NCBI GenBank assembly: GCA_020636255.1
Contig: JACJYE010000011.1
Coordinates: 62,001-126,000, forward strand
DNA from: Lewinellaceae bacterium
GTDB lineage: Bacteria; Bacteroidota; Bacteroidia; Chitinophagales; Saprospiraceae
Reading direction: 5' to 3'
Length of the DNA: 64,000 nucleotides
Part shown: positions 33,898-42,514 of the stretch, in pieces
Layout: each line of letters opens with the position of its first letter
Position numbering within the stretch: the stretch's first letter is position 1
Notes under the pieces: model-generated
Seen by the model: the letters and a program-made list of their open reading frames with translations, nothing else
Database searches by the model: none
What the model was told of the DNA's origin: nothing
Translations under genes and position numbers: made by a program

Positions 33898-35421
33898 ATG
33901 GCAAAAGATATCCAGAAGATCGAGCTGCGCAACCTCGAGTTGAGCGACTACCGGGAACTGAAGCAGGCCATGCTGGAAGCTTATCCCGATTGGGTGAATC
34001 CGGCATGGACAGAGGGGCAGATCCGCACCCTGCTGGAGATCTTTCCCGATGGGCAGCTCGTCATCCTGGCTGATGACAAGGTGGTTGGCAGCGCCCTTTC
34101 CATTATCATCCATTACGAGGATTTTGAAGATGACGAATCCTATGATGCCGTTACGGGCAATTATTCCTTCAGCACACACAACCCTTCCGGCGATGTGTTT
34201 TATGGCATCGATGTGTTCGTTCACCCCGCTTACCGGGGCCTGCGGCTGGGGCGGCGGCTGTACGACGCCCGCAAGGAATTGTGCGAACAGCTCAATCTGA
34301 AAGGGATACTCTTCGGTGGCCGCATTCCCAACTACAACAAATACGCTGCCGAGCTGAGCCCCAAAGCTTATATCGAGAAAGTAAGGTTGAAAGAGGTCTA
34401 TGACCCGGTGCTTTCCTTTCAGCTGGGCAACGATTTTCACGTCCGGAAGATCCTGAAAGGTTATTCGTCTGAAGATGTGGGCTCCCTGGAGTATGCCGTA
34501 CTGCTGGAGTGGAACAATATCTATTATTCGCGGCCCCAGAAGCTGATCAACCTGCCTAAGCAATCGGCACGTATCGGCCTGGTGCAATGGCAGATGCGCC
34601 CTTTCAATTCACTCGATGCCCTGTACGGGCAGATGGAGTTCTTCGTGGATGCGGTAGGCACTTATAAAACGGACTTCGTGCTTTTCCCAGAGATGTTCAA
34701 CGCGCCTTTACTCGCCGATTTCAACCACCTGCCCGAAGCGGATGCCATCCGGGAGCTTGCGGAGTTCACCGAGCCCATCCGCGATAAGTTCAAGTCGCTG
34801 GCCATCGCCTACAATACGAACATTATGACCGGCAGTATGCCCTACCTGCGGGACGGGGCCCTGATCAACCTCGGTTTCCTTTGCCGCCGCGACGGCACGG
34901 TTGAGGTTTATGAAAAACTGCACATTACCCCCAATGAGGCGAGTTACTGGGGTATGGTGGGCGGAAGCCTGCTACGGGCCTACGACACCGATTGCGGTAA
35001 AGTGGGCATCCTGATCGGGTACGATATCGAATTCCCCGAGTTGTCGCGCCTGCTGGCCAATGAGGGCATCCAGATCCTTTTCGTGCCTTTTCACACCAAT
35101 ACCCAGATCGAGTTTACCCGGGTGCGCCAGTGCGCCAGGGCGCGCGCTATCGAGAACGAATGTTACGTGGCCATCGCCGGCAGCGTGGGCAACCTGCCCC
35201 GGGTAGAAAATATGGACATTCAGATCGCTACCTCCGCTGTTTACACTCCGGCCGACTTCTCGTTCCCGGTGACCGGGACCATCGCCGAAGCCAACCCCAA
35301 TACCGAAATGACCGTGATCGCCGATGTGGACCTCGACCTGCTCAAGGGGCTGCACGCCTATGGCAGCCTGCGCAACCTGAAAGACAGGAGGAGCGACCTG
35401 TATGAACTGAAGAAAAAATAG
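33898..35421 (+). CDS. GNAT acetyltransferase-nitrilase fusion protein with altered nucleophile position
   Basis: 507 residues. Residues about 8-215 are a GNAT domain (VHPAYRGLRLGRRLYDARKE is the acetyl-CoA loop). Residues about 225-505 are a carbon-nitrogen hydrolase domain. Of the Glu-Lys-Cys triad, Glu is in LFPEMFN and Lys in YEKLHITPNE, but the expected Cys before Tyr-Asp is Gly374 (GILIGYDIEFPE; codon GGG at 35017). A second conserved Glu (EFPE) is retained. The fusion is a known family of unknown substrate. Without Cys the hydrolase half should be inactive or non-classical, perhaps a binding domain. The gene is well preserved otherwise and shows no frameshift. Confidence 0.88.
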   Translation: MAKDIQKIELRNLELSDYRELKQAMLEAYPDWVNPAWTEGQIRTLLEIFPDGQLVILADDKVVGSALSIIIHYEDFEDDESYDAVTGNYSFSTHNPSGDVFYGIDVFVHPAYRGLRLGRRLYDARKELCEQLNLKGILFGGRIPNYNKYAAELSPKAYIEKVRLKEVYDPVLSFQLGNDFHVRKILKGYSSEDVGSLEYAVLLEWNNIYYSRPQKLINLPKQSARIGLVQWQMRPFNSLDALYGQMEFFVDAVGTYKTDFVLFPEMFNAPLLADFNHLPEADAIRELAEFTEPIRDKFKSLAIAYNTNIMTGSMPYLRDGALINLGFLCRRDGTVEVYEKLHITPNEASYWGMVGGSLLRAYDTDCGKVGILIGYDIEFPELSRLLANEGIQILFVPFHTNTQIEFTRVRQCARARAIENECYVAIAGSVGNLPRVENMDIQIATSAVYTPADFSFPVTGTIAEANPNTEMTVIADVDLDLLKGLHAYGSLRNLKDRRSDLYELKKK

Positions 35422-35432
35422 GGGCTCCGCCC

Positions 35433-36086
35433 TCAGCTCTTCAATCTGGCGATCACTGTTCTATTGCCTTGTACTTTCTCGTCGACCTGCACCACCACCT
35501 CAGCATCGAGGGGCAGAAAGACATCCACCCGCGAGCCAAATTTGATGAACCCCATTTCGCTGCCCTGGGCCACTTCCTGGCCAACTTTGAGGTAGTTGCG
35601 GATGCGCCGGGCCATCGCCCCCGCGATCTGACGCACGAGAAGTTCAGTACTGCCGTTGTCGATCACTACGGTCGTGCGTTCGTTCTCGGTGGAGGACTTG
35701 GGGTGCCAGGCTACCAGGTACTTGCCGGGGTGGTGCTTCAGGTACCGGACCTGCCCCCCCACAGGGTTGCGGTTGACGTGCACATTGAGGGGCGACATGA
35801 AAATGCTGACCTGCAGCCGCTTTTCATTCAGGTATTCCGTTTCTTCCGCCTCTTCTATGACGACAACCCGCCCGTCTGCGGGCGCGTAAACGATGTTATT
35901 GTCGTGGGTTTCGATCGCCCGCCTGGGGTGGCGAAAGAACTGGAGCACGAGCCCGAACACTACCAGTGAAGCGATGCCCGCCAGAATGAGTAACCCCGGG
36001 GCCAGCCTGCTGATGAGCAGGTTGACGGCGGTTAGTGCTATAACCAGGCCCAGGAGAATGAGGTGCCCTTCCTTATGTATTTTCAT
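35433..36086 (-). CDS. psd: Phosphatidylserine decarboxylase proenzyme
   Basis: 217 residues, the short archaeal/Bacteroidota-like form. Two N-terminal TM helices (about 8-50) are followed by the catalytic domain with APADGRVVVIEE, FMSPLNVHVNRNP and the self-cleavage site FGSRVDVF; the Ser of Gly-Ser becomes the pyruvoyl group. It makes phosphatidylethanolamine from phosphatidylserine at the inner membrane. Downstream cdsA (start 37191) is on the same strand but upstream in transcription order with 253 bp between, so psd has its own promoter at 36107-36114. Confidence 0.94.
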   Translation of the reverse strand: MKIHKEGHLILLGLVIALTAVNLLISRLAPGLLILAGIASLVVFGLVLQFFRHPRRAIETHDNNIVYAPADGRVVVIEEAEETEYLNEKRLQVSIFMSPLNVHVNRNPVGGQVRYLKHHPGKYLVAWHPKSSTENERTTVVIDNGSTELLVRQIAGAMARRIRNYLKVGQEVAQGSEMGFIKFGSRVDVFLPLDAEVVVQVDEKVQGNRTVIARLKS

Positions 36087-36106
36087 GTTCCTTTTATTTT
36101 TTTTGG

Positions 36107-36114
36107 CAAAGGTA
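36107..36114 (-). promoter_or_regulatory. -7 box TACCTTTG of psd
   Basis: Minus-strand TAnnTTTG match 21 nt upstream of the psd ATG. The rest of 36115-36339 holds a purine-rich low-complexity stretch (repeats of GGGGA, GAGACT and GAGTGA type) and no gene. Confidence 0.6.
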
Positions 36115-36339
36115 CAGGTGCCCGGCCGTTTTGAATAAAAACAGGCAACGGATTTTTATCCCGATGAAGCCCGGTGTGCCGAGCCGGGAGAGTGTTGCTG
36201 GGAGATGGGGTGATGGGGAGGCAAGGAGACTAGGAGACTGGGTGACGAGGGGACTGAGTGAGTGATCTTTGATGGGACAAGGCCAGGGGGGGGCCTCGAG
36301 GTTTAGCTGTGTTTGACGTGCGGCATGAGGCATGCACGA

Positions 36340-37191
36340 TCAGCCTCCCGCTGCCATTCTCACCCACAATATATATGCAGTAGCAAAAGGCAGAAGGAAG
36401 ATAAAGCCGTCGAAGCGGTCGAGCAGGCCACCGTGGCCGGGTAGGATGGTACCGGAGTCTTTCAGCTTTGCGCTGCGTTTTAGCATGGATTCCACGAGGT
36501 CGCCGAGAGAGCCGAAGAGTACGACGATAGTAGCCAGGGCCAGCCAGTCTATCAGGCGCAGGCTCCCAAGCCACTGGTGTATCAGAACAGCTGCCAGCAG
36601 GGTCAGTATGGCAGCGCCGGCTGCGCCTTCCCAGGTCTTTTTGGGGGAAATACGGGGAAAGAGCAGCGTTTTGCCGAAACGGGACCCCACCAGGTAGGCG
36701 CCTGTATCATTGACCCAGGTCATGGCCAGCAGGCCGAAGACGGTATTCGCATGGAACTGCCCGTCTTCGAAGGCTATGAATTCCAGCAGGGCAAAGGGCA
36801 CGCCGATGTATGCCATGCCCAGCACGATGAAGGCCACATTGGCGAAAGGCTGTTCGGCCTTGGAATATAGCTCGTAAATAAAAGCCGAAAAGATGACGGG
36901 AAAGAACAGCAGCGAAGCGATGGCAATAAAGGATTCCTTCTGCTGCACGAGGTCGAGTTGTACTACCGAGGCCAGCAGGTAAGGCACCATGCCCAGTATT
37001 ATGCCCAGCCAGCGCCGGATGAGGTCGCGCTTTTGGTTGCGCAACAGTACGATATTGAAAAATTCCCACAGGCACAGGCCGGTGATCAGGGCAAAAAGGA
37101 GCACGAAAGCATGGCGCCCACCGTAAATGCCCCCCAACATGGCCGCCACGAAGATCAGGGCTGTCGCTCCGCGTCTGAGTAATGCATTCAT
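36340..37191 (-). CDS. cdsA: Phosphatidate cytidylyltransferase (CDP-diacylglycerol synthase)
   Basis: 283 residues, about eight TM helices. The C-terminal signature is complete: GDLVESMLKRSAKLKDSGTILPGHGG followed by LLDRFDG. The WVNDTGAYLVGSRFGKT box precedes it. It makes CDP-diacylglycerol, the precursor for phosphatidylserine and other phospholipids, which links it to psd downstream. The start codon overlaps the end of the CPBP gene by 4 nt, so the two are translationally coupled. Confidence 0.94.
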   Translation of the reverse strand: MNALLRRGATALIFVAAMLGGIYGGRHAFVLLFALITGLCLWEFFNIVLLRNQKRDLIRRWLGIILGMVPYLLASVVQLDLVQQKESFIAIASLLFFPVIFSAFIYELYSKAEQPFANVAFIVLGMAYIGVPFALLEFIAFEDGQFHANTVFGLLAMTWVNDTGAYLVGSRFGKTLLFPRISPKKTWEGAAGAAILTLLAAVLIHQWLGSLRLIDWLALATIVVLFGSLGDLVESMLKRSAKLKDSGTILPGHGGLLDRFDGFIFLLPFATAYILWVRMAAGG

Positions 37192-38138
37192 GGTTCATTG
37201 GTTTTGGCCTGCGCCTCTTCTGCCTCAGGGCCGATGATGGTTCTGTGCTGGTAAAGATAATAACCGAGCCCGGCTACCAATAGGGCAGACACCAGGATGC
37301 CAGGCCAGTTGATATCCTGCATGCTGGCTTCCGGCAATTCCTCCCCACTGAAATACAGCCCTGCTACCTGCAGGGCGTTGACAAAAAAGTGGGCAATGGC
37401 CGGCGCCCAGAAGCTACGCGCCCAGAAGAACAGATAACCCAGGCCCGCACCCAGCAAAAAACGCGGCAGCAGGCCGGCGAACTGCAGGTGTATGGCGCTA
37501 AAAACGAAGGCCGAGATCCAGATGGCTGCCACCGGCCTGCCGCTGGCCCTTTCGATCTGCTGCTGCAGAAAACCACGGAACACCAACTCTTCTCCGATAG
37601 CCGGGACGACTGCCACGACCAGCAGGGAAAAAACCAGCTCTGCCGGGCTTTCCATGGTGAGCAGCCCCTTTACCAGGCGCCCGGCCTTACCCTCCAGCCC
37701 CGTGGCCCAGTCGGGCAACGGCAGCTGCTGGTTCAGCCAGTATGCCAGCTGTGATAGTGCGAAGATACCCATCAGGAAAAAAACGCCCGCAAGCAGAAAG
37801 CCTGGCGATACAATACGGTTCAGCCTGTAATAGCGCGCCCACCCGGAGCGGTATAATAATATGGCGACAAAAACGGCCGGAAGGGCGAAGGTGAACAGGT
37901 GTGCAACTAAATTGGCCGTACGCATCAGGTTGCGTTCTTCCAGGTTGCTGTGTGCGTTGAACGTTTGGTACAGATCCGTCAGTGAAATGCCCTTTAGATG
38001 GGCGATCAGATAGCCCGTTCCGCTGCCGATAGCACTGCCCAGCATCATACTGAGCACGAGCAACAGGAGCACCGCCAGGAGCGAAAACCCCTGCCGTTGT
38101 TCGAAGTCGTAGTTGAAAGGGCCCATACCGCCTGGCAT
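37188..38138 (-). CDS. CPBP family intramembrane metalloprotease (CAAX/Abi type)
   Basis: About 316 residues from ATG 38138 (ATG 38126 is also possible). The longest frame, from 38189, would start within the divergent pdxJ promoter. About eight TM helices. Family motifs are EELVFRGFLQQQ (EExxxR), SAFVFSAIHLQF and AHFFVNALQ. These membrane proteases or protease-like proteins act in peptide, bacteriocin or prenyl-protein processing; the substrate here is unknown. The stop overlaps the cdsA start (ATGA type). Confidence 0.85.
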   Translation of the reverse strand: MPGGMGPFNYDFEQRQGFSLLAVLLLLVLSMMLGSAIGSGTGYLIAHLKGISLTDLYQTFNAHSNLEERNLMRTANLVAHLFTFALPAVFVAILLYRSGWARYYRLNRIVSPGFLLAGVFFLMGIFALSQLAYWLNQQLPLPDWATGLEGKAGRLVKGLLTMESPAELVFSLLVVAVVPAIGEELVFRGFLQQQIERASGRPVAAIWISAFVFSAIHLQFAGLLPRFLLGAGLGYLFFWARSFWAPAIAHFFVNALQVAGLYFSGEELPEASMQDINWPGILVSALLVAGLGYYLYQHRTIIGPEAEEAQAKTNEP

Positions 38139-38144
38139 TGTGAC

Positions 38145-38170
38145 TTTGTGGATATAATGATTTAGCTTTG
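38145..38170 (+). promoter_or_regulatory. pdxJ promoter (TTTG / TAGCTTTG)
   Basis: TTTG at 38145-38148 and TAGCTTTG at 38163-38170 (18 nt apart) form a good -33/-7 pair. The pdxJ ATG is 73 nt downstream of the -7 box. Confidence 0.65.
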
Positions 38171-38242
38171 CGCCCGGAAAAAGAGGCAAATATGCTTTAT
38201 TTTGCCGAAAGGTACTATTGTTTTACCATTCCACCTTCGACT

Positions 38243-38956
38243 ATGGCCCGATTAAGCGTAAACATCAATAAGATCGCCCTTATCCGCAATTCCCGTAAGG
38301 GTAACCTGCCCGACCTGCTGCAAGCTGCCCTGGATTGTGAGGCCTTTGGCGCCCAGGGCATCACCGTCCATCCCCGGCCCGACGAACGGCATGTGCGGTA
38401 CTCCGATATCCCCTTGTTGAAAAAGGCCGTGACAACGGAATTCAATATCGAGGGGAACCCTGTTGAGCAGTTCATGGAACTCGTCCTGCAATATGCCCCC
38501 ACGCAGTGTACCCTGGTGCCCGATGCACCTGGCGTACTGACCTCCGACCAGGGCTGGGATACCCTCAAACACAGGACATTCCTTACAGATGTAGTGGCCC
38601 GGCTGCACGAAAAAGACATCCGGGTTTCTGTCTTTGTCGATGCCGAGGAGCGCCATGTGGAAGGCGCAAAGGCGGTAGGGGCCGACCGCATAGAATTTTA
38701 TACGGGTAACTACGCAGCCCTTTTTCCGGATAACCCGGCACAGGCCGTAGAACCTCATGCCCGCTGCGCCCGGCTGGCCAATAACATCGGCGTCGGCATC
38801 AACGCCGGACACGACCTCAATCTCGACAACCTGCGCTTTTACAAAGAACAGGTCGAAGGCCTGCTGGAGGTTTCCATCGGGCACGCCCTCATTTCCGACG
38901 CCTTGTACTTCGGCCTTCAGAATACGATCCAGATGTACCTGCGGCTGCTGCGCTGA
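38243..38956 (+). CDS. pdxJ: Pyridoxine 5'-phosphate synthase
   Basis: 237 residues from ATG 38243 (MARLSVNINKIALIRNSR), which matches the family length; a frame start at 38168 lies on the promoter. The TIM-barrel motifs are VHPRPDERHVRYSDI, TEFNIEGNP, CTLVPD, VSVFVDAE, RIEFYTGNYA, GINAGHDLNLDNL and VSIGHALISDALY. It condenses 1-deoxyxylulose 5-phosphate with aminoacetone 3-phosphate to form pyridoxine phosphate, thus supplying PLP used by the enzymes at 12832 and 60962. Confidence 0.95.
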   Translation: MARLSVNINKIALIRNSRKGNLPDLLQAALDCEAFGAQGITVHPRPDERHVRYSDIPLLKKAVTTEFNIEGNPVEQFMELVLQYAPTQCTLVPDAPGVLTSDQGWDTLKHRTFLTDVVARLHEKDIRVSVFVDAEERHVEGAKAVGADRIEFYTGNYAALFPDNPAQAVEPHARCARLANNIGVGINAGHDLNLDNLRFYKEQVEGLLEVSIGHALISDALYFGLQNTIQMYLRLLR

Positions 38957-39111
38957 TCGTGGCCAGGTACTGGAATGCGTTAATTTTAAAGGCTTCATTA
39001 GTAGTAGATTAGGGGCTTTAACCGACAATTCGGAATTTTTGGGCAGCTTTTTTATTTAACCATTCGTTCACATACTGGTAACATTGAGTAGGACAATTTT
39101 TTATTTAGTCC

Positions 39112-39119
39112 TATATTTG
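39112..39119 (+). promoter_or_regulatory. -7 box TATATTTG before susC
   Basis: TAnnTTTG match 42 nt upstream of the susC ATG, in an AT-rich leader. No -33 TTG is found at the usual distance, which suggests an activator. Confidence 0.55.
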
Positions 39120-39160
39120 TTTTTATTGTTTTTGGATTTAACTAAGTAAAACAGATTAGT

Positions 39161-42100
39161 ATGAAAAAACTCTCACTAGTCCTAGGGCTAATGCTCTTTG
39201 CTATTGGCTCTATGGTCGCACAAAGGACAGTCACAGGTACTGTCTCTGATCAAAACGGCGAACCTCTCCTCGGCGCCAGTGTCCTGGTCAAGGGCACATC
39301 CACAGGTACAATTACGGACGTTGACGGTAACTACTCGGTTAAAGTGCCCGATGGGAGCACTACCCTTGTAGTGAGCTATACCGGTTTCAACACTCAGGAA
39401 GTGGAGGTCGGTAACCAGAGCGTCATCAACATTACCATGCAGGAAGGGATCACACTGTCAGAAGCAGTGGTAACGGCCCTTGGCGTTCAACGGGAGGAAA
39501 AAGCCCTCGGCTACGCCGTTCAGGAAGTCGGTGGCGATCAGTTGACCATTTCCAACGACCTCAACTTCGTATCCTCCCTGTCCGGCAAAGTGGCTGGCGT
39601 GCAGGTGCTCTCTTCGTCGGGCGCCAGCATCGGCGGTAGCGCCAAGGTGCGCGTCCGCGGGGTGAGCAAGCTCGTCGGTGGCGAGCCGCTCTATGTCGTT
39701 GACGGTACGCCCATCGCCAACAACAACTTCTCCAGCACTACTGGAGGGTCGGACTATGGCAACCTGGCGGCTGACATCCCCACTAACGACATAGAAAAGA
39801 TCTCCGTACTGAAAGGCCCTGCCGCTACGGCCCTCTACGGCGAACGCGCCTCCAACGGCGTAGTGATGATCACGACCAAGAAAGGCACCTTCGGCAAGAA
39901 AGGCCTGGGGGTTACCCTCTCTTCGACCCTGTCGGCCGACCGCGTGTACGTTCTTCCCGAGTACCAGAACAGTTACGGTGGCGGTTATGAACAAACCTGG
40001 GAAGAAGTGACCGACCCCGTCGACGGCCAGAGCTACCGCGTGCTGAACTACTCGGCCGACGAAAGCTGGGGCCCGAGGATGGACGGCACGACCTACCGCC
40101 CCTGGTGGAGCTGGTTCCCCGGAACGGCCGATTACGGTACGACGATCCCGCTGCAGGGCAACCCCGATAACGTACGCGATTTCTTCGATACGGGTATCAC
40201 CAACATCAATACCGTCAGCATCGACGGCGGCGGCCAAACGACGGGCTTCCGCTTTGGTTTCACCAATGTGAACCAGTCCGGCGTTATCCCGAACAGCGAC
40301 CTCGACCGCAACAGCATCAACCTCAGCGTTACCCAGAAGCTGGCCGACCGCCTGACCCTGGGCGTCAACGCCAACCTCGTTTACACCGATGCCAAAGGCC
40401 GCCCCGAATTCGGCTACAGCACCCGCGCCGGTAACCCGGTCAACTCCTTCAACCAATGGTTCCAGCGCCAGCTCGATGTGACCCGCCTGGCCGATTACAA
40501 AAACCCGGACGGCACCTTCCGCTCCTGGAACATCCGCTCGCCTTCCGACCCTACTCCGCTGTATTGGGACAGCCCCTACTTCTCCGTGTATGAAAACTAC
40601 CGCACGGACGGCCGTGACCGCTACTTTGGCGACATCAGCCTGGCTTATGAACTGGTTGACGGCCTGACCATCAAGGGCGCTCTGCGCCGCGACAACTTCA
40701 CCCAGCGCATCGAAGAGCGCGTGGCATCCGGCGGCCTGGAAGAGCCCTGGTACCGCGAGTTTGTCGCCAACGGCACGGAAGACAACTACGAACTCATCGC
40801 CAACTATCAGGCAGATTTTGGCAAGATATCCTTCGACGCTATGGCTGGTGGCAACATTCGCCGCAATACCTACCACCAGAACAACGCTCAGACGGTAGGT
40901 GGCCTGACAGCGCCGAACCTCTTCAACGTGAACGCATCGGTCGACCGCCCGGACGCCACCAGCGAGGTCCGTGAGAAAAACGTCCGCTCGGTCTTCGGTT
41001 CTGCCAACGTCGGCTATAATGGCGTTGCCTACGTCGGTGTTACCCTGCGTAACGACTGGTCTTCCGCACTGCCGGCCGATAATAACGGCTACCTCTACCC
41101 GTCCGTATCGGGTAGCCTGGTCTTCTCCGAACTGCTGAACACCTCCTGGTTGTCTTTCGGCAAACTGTTCGGTAGCGTTGCTCAGGTCGGCGCCGACCTC
41201 GACCCGTATCGGACCAACAGCGTATATGATTATGGTACGGCTCCTTACGGGAGTACCTCTACTTTCGCCGTTCCGAACCTGCTGCCCAATACCAACCTGG
41301 AGCAGACCCTGTCGACCTCCTGGGAAGTGGGCCTGGATATGCGCTTGTTCAACGACCGCCTGGGCTTCAGCCTGATCCACTATCAGGCAGAAACGAAAAA
41401 CGATATCCTCCAGGTCCAGGTACCGGGCGCTTCAGGATACTCGGAAGCGTTGATCAACGCCGGCCTGACCAGCTCCAAAGGTATCGAGCTTGCCCTCTAT
41501 GGCACGCCGGTGCGCAACAACAACGTGACCTGGGACATCTCGGTCAACCTGTCGCGCAATACTTCGAAAGTTGAGGAACTGTACGGAGACCTGACCAATT
41601 ACAAACTCGCCGACGGTATCGGTGGCTCGCGCTGGGGTGGCTTCACGGTCAACGCCCGCGTAGGTGAAGAGTGGGGCCTTGCCAATGGTATCGGCTTTAC
41701 TTATGATGACCAGGGCCGCTACATTATCGACGAAACGGGTAACTACGTTACGACCTCCAACAAAGACCTGGGCTCCATTCTGCCCGATTATACCGGTGGT
41801 GTGTTGAATACGCTGAATTTTAAGGGCGTTGAACTGCGCGCCATGGTAGACTTCCAGGTCGGTGGCCAGTTCTTCTCCGTCACTCGTATGTTCAACGCTT
41901 ATTCCGGCCTTGGCGCCGAAACGGTAGCGAACAACGATCTCGGCAACCCGATCCGCGACCCGCTGGTAGACAACAGCGGCAATGAGGTGGCTGGATCCAG
42001 TATCCTGGCCAGCGAAGCCGGCCCCAATACCGGTGGTATCCGCGTCGATGGCGTTTCCGAAACGGGCGAGGCACTCTCCGTTTACGTCGAGCCGCAATCT

Positions 42101-42391
42101 TACTATGGTAGCCTGTTCGGCCTGGCAGAACGCTGGCTGTATGATGCCAGCTTCGTGAAGCTGCGCGAGGTGAGCCTCGGTTACAACATCCCGAAGAAAG
42201 TGCTGGGCAATATGCCGATCCAGAGCCTGAAGCTGTCCATTATTGGCCGCAACCTCTGGCTGATCCACTCCAATGTGGATGGCATCGACCCCTCGGAGAT
42301 CCTGCCGGGTGCTAACAATATCGTGTTTGAAGAACGCGGTGGCCTGCCGGGCGTACGCTCGATCGGCGCCAAGCTGACGGTTGGGTTCTAA
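39161..42391 (+). CDS. SusC/RagA-family TonB-dependent outer-membrane transporter
   Basis: 1076 residues. Signal peptide about 1-20 (ending SMVAQ), then a carboxypeptidase-regulatory-like domain (about 22-105, VTGTVSDQNGEPLLGASVLV), plug domain (about 115-225, with the SusC pattern DGTPIANNNF and VLKGPAATALYGERASNGVVMITTK) and a 22-strand barrel. It imports a ligand captured by the partner SusD lipoprotein, 123 nt downstream. The substrate cannot be told: no glycoside hydrolase or regulator is adjacent, so the locus is not a full polysaccharide utilisation locus and peptides are possible. Confidence 0.95.
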   Translation: MKKLSLVLGLMLFAIGSMVAQRTVTGTVSDQNGEPLLGASVLVKGTSTGTITDVDGNYSVKVPDGSTTLVVSYTGFNTQEVEVGNQSVINITMQEGITLSEAVVTALGVQREEKALGYAVQEVGGDQLTISNDLNFVSSLSGKVAGVQVLSSSGASIGGSAKVRVRGVSKLVGGEPLYVVDGTPIANNNFSSTTGGSDYGNLAADIPTNDIEKISVLKGPAATALYGERASNGVVMITTKKGTFGKKGLGVTLSSTLSADRVYVLPEYQNSYGGGYEQTWEEVTDPVDGQSYRVLNYSADESWGPRMDGTTYRPWWSWFPGTADYGTTIPLQGNPDNVRDFFDTGITNINTVSIDGGGQTTGFRFGFTNVNQSGVIPNSDLDRNSINLSVTQKLADRLTLGVNANLVYTDAKGRPEFGYSTRAGNPVNSFNQWFQRQLDVTRLADYKNPDGTFRSWNIRSPSDPTPLYWDSPYFSVYENYRTDGRDRYFGDISLAYELVDGLTIKGALRRDNFTQRIEERVASGGLEEPWYREFVANGTEDNYELIANYQADFGKISFDAMAGGNIRRNTYHQNNAQTVGGLTAPNLFNVNASVDRPDATSEVREKNVRSVFGSANVGYNGVAYVGVTLRNDWSSALPADNNGYLYPSVSGSLVFSELLNTSWLSFGKLFGSVAQVGADLDPYRTNSVYDYGTAPYGSTSTFAVPNLLPNTNLEQTLSTSWEVGLDMRLFNDRLGFSLIHYQAETKNDILQVQVPGASGYSEALINAGLTSSKGIELALYGTPVRNNNVTWDISVNLSRNTSKVEELYGDLTNYKLADGIGGSRWGGFTVNARVGEEWGLANGIGFTYDDQGRYIIDETGNYVTTSNKDLGSILPDYTGGVLNTLNFKGVELRAMVDFQVGGQFFSVTRMFNAYSGLGAETVANNDLGNPIRDPLVDNSGNEVAGSSILASEAGPNTGGIRVDGVSETGEALSVYVEPQSYYGSLFGLAERWLYDASFVKLREVSLGYNIPKKVLGNMPIQSLKLSIIGRNLWLIHSNVDGIDPSEILPGANNIVFEERGGLPGVRSIGAKLTVGF

Positions 42392-42514
42392 GCTTTCAAT
42401 TGCGGAAGCTTATTACCTAACAGAAACTGCGGCACGAACCTCGGGGCTCGTTTACCTGCGGGTGAACGGGCGCCGGCAAGCCGCTATCTTTCTACCTTTA
42501 AATCTAAAATTGTT

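Noticed and set aside
36130..36339. Purine-rich stretch after psd as a gene or RNA
   Set aside because: Low-complexity GGGGA/GAGACT repeats without a frame or stable fold; probably degenerate sequence.
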